20,000 bases of DNA, taken from the NCBI RefSeq assembly GCF_964340395.1, contig NC_135559.1, forward strand, positions 11,378,759 through 11,398,758. Direction: 5' to 3'. A program made the position numbers and the translations under genes. The notes beneath the pieces are model-generated. The model saw only the letters and a list, made by a program, of their open reading frames with translations, did no database searches and had not been told where the DNA came from. Source of the stretch: Glandiceps talaboti. Lineage: Eukaryota; Hemichordata; Enteropneusta; Spengelidae. Within the stretch, counting starts at the first letter, position 1, and every line of letters starts with the position of its first letter. Of this stretch, positions 16,446 through 20,000 are shown one piece after another.

Positions 16446-17748
16446 TACATGTACATTGGTTAAAGAAATATTTCAAATGTAACAATGGTCACAGTAAAAC
16501 AGAAGAAAACTGGCTTCGATCATTGGCTTAGTCTGTAAGGTATGCCGTGATGGGGCGCCCTCACACATCGACCGGTGAATGGAGGGTGATGTGAGTGCAA
16601 TGACATGGCATCTCTTACAGTCTACCATTGGCAAACCACCCAAAATAAGGATGGTCAAATCTGGTACTAAATAAGCTGATCTATGATTTTGATTATTTCT
16701 AAAATGATTTCACCAAGTAAAACACAAATTATGCTTATTGGACAAAAAACACTTGCAGTAAAATGAAGGAATTGTGAAAAAAAAATTCACAAAGAAAGTT
16801 CTCTGTTTTGACAAAAACATGAGAGGAGCATGTTAGTAATATAAAGTATAGATTCATTCAGTTTTAACATTCCCTCCATACATGTACTTGATTAGTTTAC
16901 TTTATTGATGAATTGCACTGCACGAAAAAGTGATGCATTCATTTTATCATGCAAAGTCAACTATTAGTATTACACAAACTCTGCTGTTATAGAGATATTA
17001 GCATAAGTTACACCATTTAGACAGTCATGACTCATTAGTCCAAATACAGACAAGATGAGATGAGAAAAAGATAGACCAAGAAACAAAACTAGTACTACAG
17101 AAAAGGGATGTACTATTAATACTAAAATAGGACAGAAAAGGAAGCATTTAAACTAAGTTTTCCTTCACCTCTTCCTATCCATATGGATGCATAATTATGT
17201 GCATTCAAACAAATAAAACATGATAAAAAAAGGAAGTGGAATTATCATTAGCATTGGGTATTTTATGATGAGGAATGTATTAAAAACATGCATGTCTCAT
17301 TATTATTACTGATATCTCAACAATCAACAATTATTACAACACAGATTAATATAATCATTGAAAAAAAAATTAATATGAAATGTATGACTTTTGATGAATA
17401 TATTTGGCAAATATGTAAAATATCATTAAGAAGTAACCAAGGTGAACAGACACTACAGTAACTGGTACTGCACATGTCTTCACTTTGTGAAAAAGAATGT
17501 TTGTACACATGTATTCATACAATTGAGAAGCCATGCCATACAGACAATGCAACTTATAGCATGACTGCTATATGTTTACTTATCCATACTGAACATGTGC
17601 AGATCAAAGATTTAATCTGGTGTTGATTAAAGAGACAGAGACTCCCTCACTTGGGTATATGTGTAACCATGGAGACTAGATTATTTGTGGTTATTAACAC
17701 AGAGACTTTTATAATGTTCAAAACATTCATCGATTCAGCCATTGTAAT

Positions 17749-17942
17749 ATATATTTCCCACAATGCAATATTCAAGATGGTGGGCTTGTAAGTTGCCATA
17801 TTGAATAGTATAATGATGTATTTCCCATAATGCACCATTCAAAATGGTAGGCTTATAAGTTGCCATATTGAGTTTTATAATTATATATTTCCCACAACGC
17901 AGTGCACCATTCAAGATAGTAGGCTTGTAAGTTACCATATCA
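17749..17942. repeat. Tandem repeat, about 65-bp unit, three copies
   Basis: Each unit reads TATTTCCCA(C/T)AA.GCA, then ATTCAA.AT.GT(A/G)GGCTT.TAAGTT(G/A)CCATAT. Units begin at about 17751, 17817 and 17884. The minus-strand ORFs with ATYKPTILN repeats are a by-product of this block. Confidence 0.85.
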
Positions 17943-18392
17943 AGTATACTCTATTCAAATGGTACAAATATACAAATTTAACCTGTATGAGCAAAGATAT
18001 CAAAAAAAATATTTCCCCTTGACAGAAAAAAAAAAAAACCATGTTGGAAAAACATAATTCTGTTTACAGCTATCTACAAACTTCTGACAGGCATAATACT
18101 TCTACATCTTATCACATTAAATGAAGGAACAATAACGCCCGACATGCACAAGAAATTCACAGAAGTGTAGTCTATATATACTCAAGCACCACCAAGACAA
18201 GAGATTTACGAAGTAATACCACAAGTTTTGAAGTTTTAAAAATAAGAATTTTAGTTAAAGTACACTGTAAGTAGAAGAAAGAGTGAAGAAGCATTACACT
18301 ATGTAGAACTTAGCATAAGTTCAACACTGAAATATGTCATAGGATGCAAGTAAATAAGTTAATCAAATCACTGATCACACTTTCTGGAAATT

Positions 18393-18727
18393 AAAGTGAC
18401 CATATGGATGAGGATTGGGTATTTATTTTGGATTTTTAATTTATAAAACAATTTTATCATAGCTTCTTACTTGGAAAAGCAATGTGAAACAATATTGACC
18501 AAGTCTTTGTTTGCAAAAAGCTAAAACTTGTGTAAAATGTTTGTTATTGTATGTGCAATAACAAACATTTTACACATTTACTAATCTTTTGCAATTTATT
18601 GAGTTACAAACACAGACTTTGTCAACATTGCTTCACATTGATTTTTCAAGTTGGAAGCCATAATAAAATTGTTTATAAATTACAAATCCAAAATAAATAT
18701 GCAATCCTCATCCATATTGTCACTTCA
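18393..18727. mobile_element. Large foldback element, family V, copy 1
   Basis: A 335-bp palindrome. Left arm AAAGTGACCATATGGATGAG matches the reverse complement of the right end (GAAGTGACAATATGGATGAG), and similarity continues over most of each half (TATTTATTTTGGATTT, TTTATAAA, CAATTTTAT, GGCTTCC/AGCTTCT). The tip is a perfect 20-bp stem (18530-18549 with 18556-18575) with a 6-nt loop. No transposase. Confidence 0.85.
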
Positions 18728-18876
18728 AGAAACATCGGATGTGTAGCACAGATTGCAAAGCATTTAACATTCTGTGTAGGATTCTCAGAAACGGCTTGAA
18801 AAAGAAGTGGTTTCAAAAAAAGAACACTTTTAACATTTACACAGAATCTGTATCAGGTATACTTTGAAAGATACTG

Positions 18877-18886
18877 GGGGGGGGGA
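18877..18886. repeat. Poly-G run
   Basis: About nine to ten consecutive G in an AT-rich region; prone to sequencing error in length. Confidence 0.8.
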
Positions 18887-19370
18887 AGTGCAAAGACAAG
18901 AAAAAGATTCAGAGAAGATTGAAAAACATCATCATGCAGACTGATTTTTTTACAACAGGAAAAATTACTTATTAGGAGACAACAAAAAGGTTGGAAAAAG
19001 AGAAAACTGAAGAAAAAAAATCAGCAAAAACAAAATAAACTGTAATCTATTATGTACACTATCAGCAATACAATTTTATTTTAATGAAAAAGTTTAAATG
19101 TAGACTTAAGGTTCATAAAAAGTTTAGAAAAAAGAGAAATGGAAAAAGTAATATGGGGTTTAAGGCAAACAATACTGTGTAATATAACGCAAAAAGTTTG
19201 GTCCATTTAGATTTTACCTGTGTCTATGGATTGAATAATTATCCATTATTAAGAGAGTGCAGGATGATATGGTAGTATAAGGATTGAACCATGATTTATA
19301 GTTAGTATAGGGGTAGGGTGATGGTTAAAATATATCTATCAACTGAAAACTTGCAAAACAGTGACAATAT

Positions 19371-19781
19371 TCAAGTGGCCATATGGATGAGGATTAGGTA
19401 CTTATTTTGGATATTGGATTTATAAAACAATTTTAGTGGCTTCCTACTTAAAAAATCAATGAAACAACATTGACTAAGCCTTTGTTTGTAACTCAATAAA
19501 TTGCAAAAGTTTTAATATATGTAAAAGTTTGTTAACATTGACCAAGTCTGGGTTTGTACTTGAACTCAACACATTGCAAAAAGTTAATTAAAAGTAAAAT
19601 TTGTTAATGTAGGTAAACACTTCATGCATCTATTAATCTTTTGCAATTTATCGAGTTACAAACAAGGACTTTGCATATGTTGTTTCACATTGATTTCTTA
19701 AGTAGGAAGCCATGGTAAAATTGTTTTATAAATTAAAAATCCAAAATAAATACTCCAATCATCATAAATATGGCCACTTGA
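19371..19781. mobile_element. Large foldback element, family V, copy 2
   Basis: A 411-bp relative of 18393-18727. It opens TCAAGTGGCCATATGGATGA and closes with TGGCCACTTGA, with the same TTGGAT.TT.ATTTATAAAACAATTTTA arm. An internal stretch is duplicated in tandem (19464-19531 and 19532-19604, each with AACATTGAC.AAG.CT..GTTTGTA...ATTGCAAAA), which explains the extra length. Confidence 0.85.
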
Positions 19782-19840
19782 GTATATAAGTTTGGTAATA
19801 TGAACATTCATAAAGATTTCATTAACTACCCGGTACATAC

Positions 19841-19882
19841 AGGTCTTTGATTATGAATGAAGATGTCAATATCAAAAGACCT
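19841..19882. repeat. Small imperfect hairpin
   Basis: AGGTCTTTGATTAT and ATATCAAAAGACCT are near-complementary arms 14 nt apart. Function unknown. Confidence 0.6.
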
Positions 19883-20000
19883 CGAAACATATTTTAAAAT
19901 TTGAGATTCTCTTCAAAATATTTCTTGACTCAGTGAATAGAAATTCTAATTTGATAAAATATTGGCCATAGCAATCTTGGAGAATTTCACTGAATTTACA

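Larger units (their letters stand above)
14605..20000. other. Upstream intron (or gene gap), no exon recognised over 5.4 kb
   Basis: Exon 1 of the window begins in mid-protein, so an upstream exon must lie to the right; none could be supported before 20000. Short ORFs here lack paired splice sites that fit phase 0. The stretches 16000-17700 and 18730-19370 are unique, AT-rich sequence apart from the items listed separately; the others carry foldback elements and repeats. Confidence 0.65.

Noticed and set aside
16473-16658. Minus-strand 61-codon ORF over a GC-richer patch
   Set aside because: The patch (about 16541-16612) looks like a weak inverted repeat; no splice sites or motif support coding.
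18551-18799. Plus-strand 82-codon ORF
   Set aside because: It reads through the right arm of the foldback element at 18393-18727 and is mirrored by the left arm.

Overview
The window looks like AT-rich nuclear DNA from an animal, probably a marine invertebrate. It has short phase-consistent exons between GT-AG introns, dense microsatellites and many small foldback (palindromic) repeats. No bacterial-type operon, rRNA or intact tRNA was seen. The species cannot be fixed from the sequence.

One gene explains all the coding signal. It lies on the minus strand and runs from the right (5') to the left (3'). I reconstructed 18 exons between 14604 and 96. Together they give 2249 coding bases, or 749 codons plus two bases, with one unbroken reading frame across all 17 junctions. 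Residue numbers in the entries count from the first exon seen here. The product resembles the large regulatory domain of inositol 1,4,5-trisphosphate receptors (IP3R), intracellular calcium-release channels of the endoplasmic reticulum. Anchors are a GGN..VQ helical segment, an RIH-associated domain with LQNYLR and NLVAETAKFLD, and the linker that leads to the channel. Both gene ends are missing: the IP3-binding N-terminus would lie to the right of 20000 and the membrane pore to the left of 1. Similarity is patchy, so this looks like a diverged IP3R-family member rather than an orthologue that can be named confidently.

Layout, left to right: 1-265, last exon in the window, with its donor end tandemly repeated; 1035-3703, five exons with a 383-bp Mutator-like palindrome in one intron; 4108-6077, the rest of the RIH-associated domain and a large linker exon; 6962-7359, a 12-nt microexon and a basic Ser/Arg linker exon; 7360-8587, an intron packed with nested inverted repeats; 8588-11728, the helical segment; 12598-14604, an upstream charged region; 14605-20000, an exon-free upstream intron rich in foldback elements.

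The most notable points are the frame-neutral microexon that would add a kinase-type motif, the duplicated exon tail with a dead second splice donor, the palindrome with 9-bp target duplications, and several multi-copy foldback families that I cannot name.
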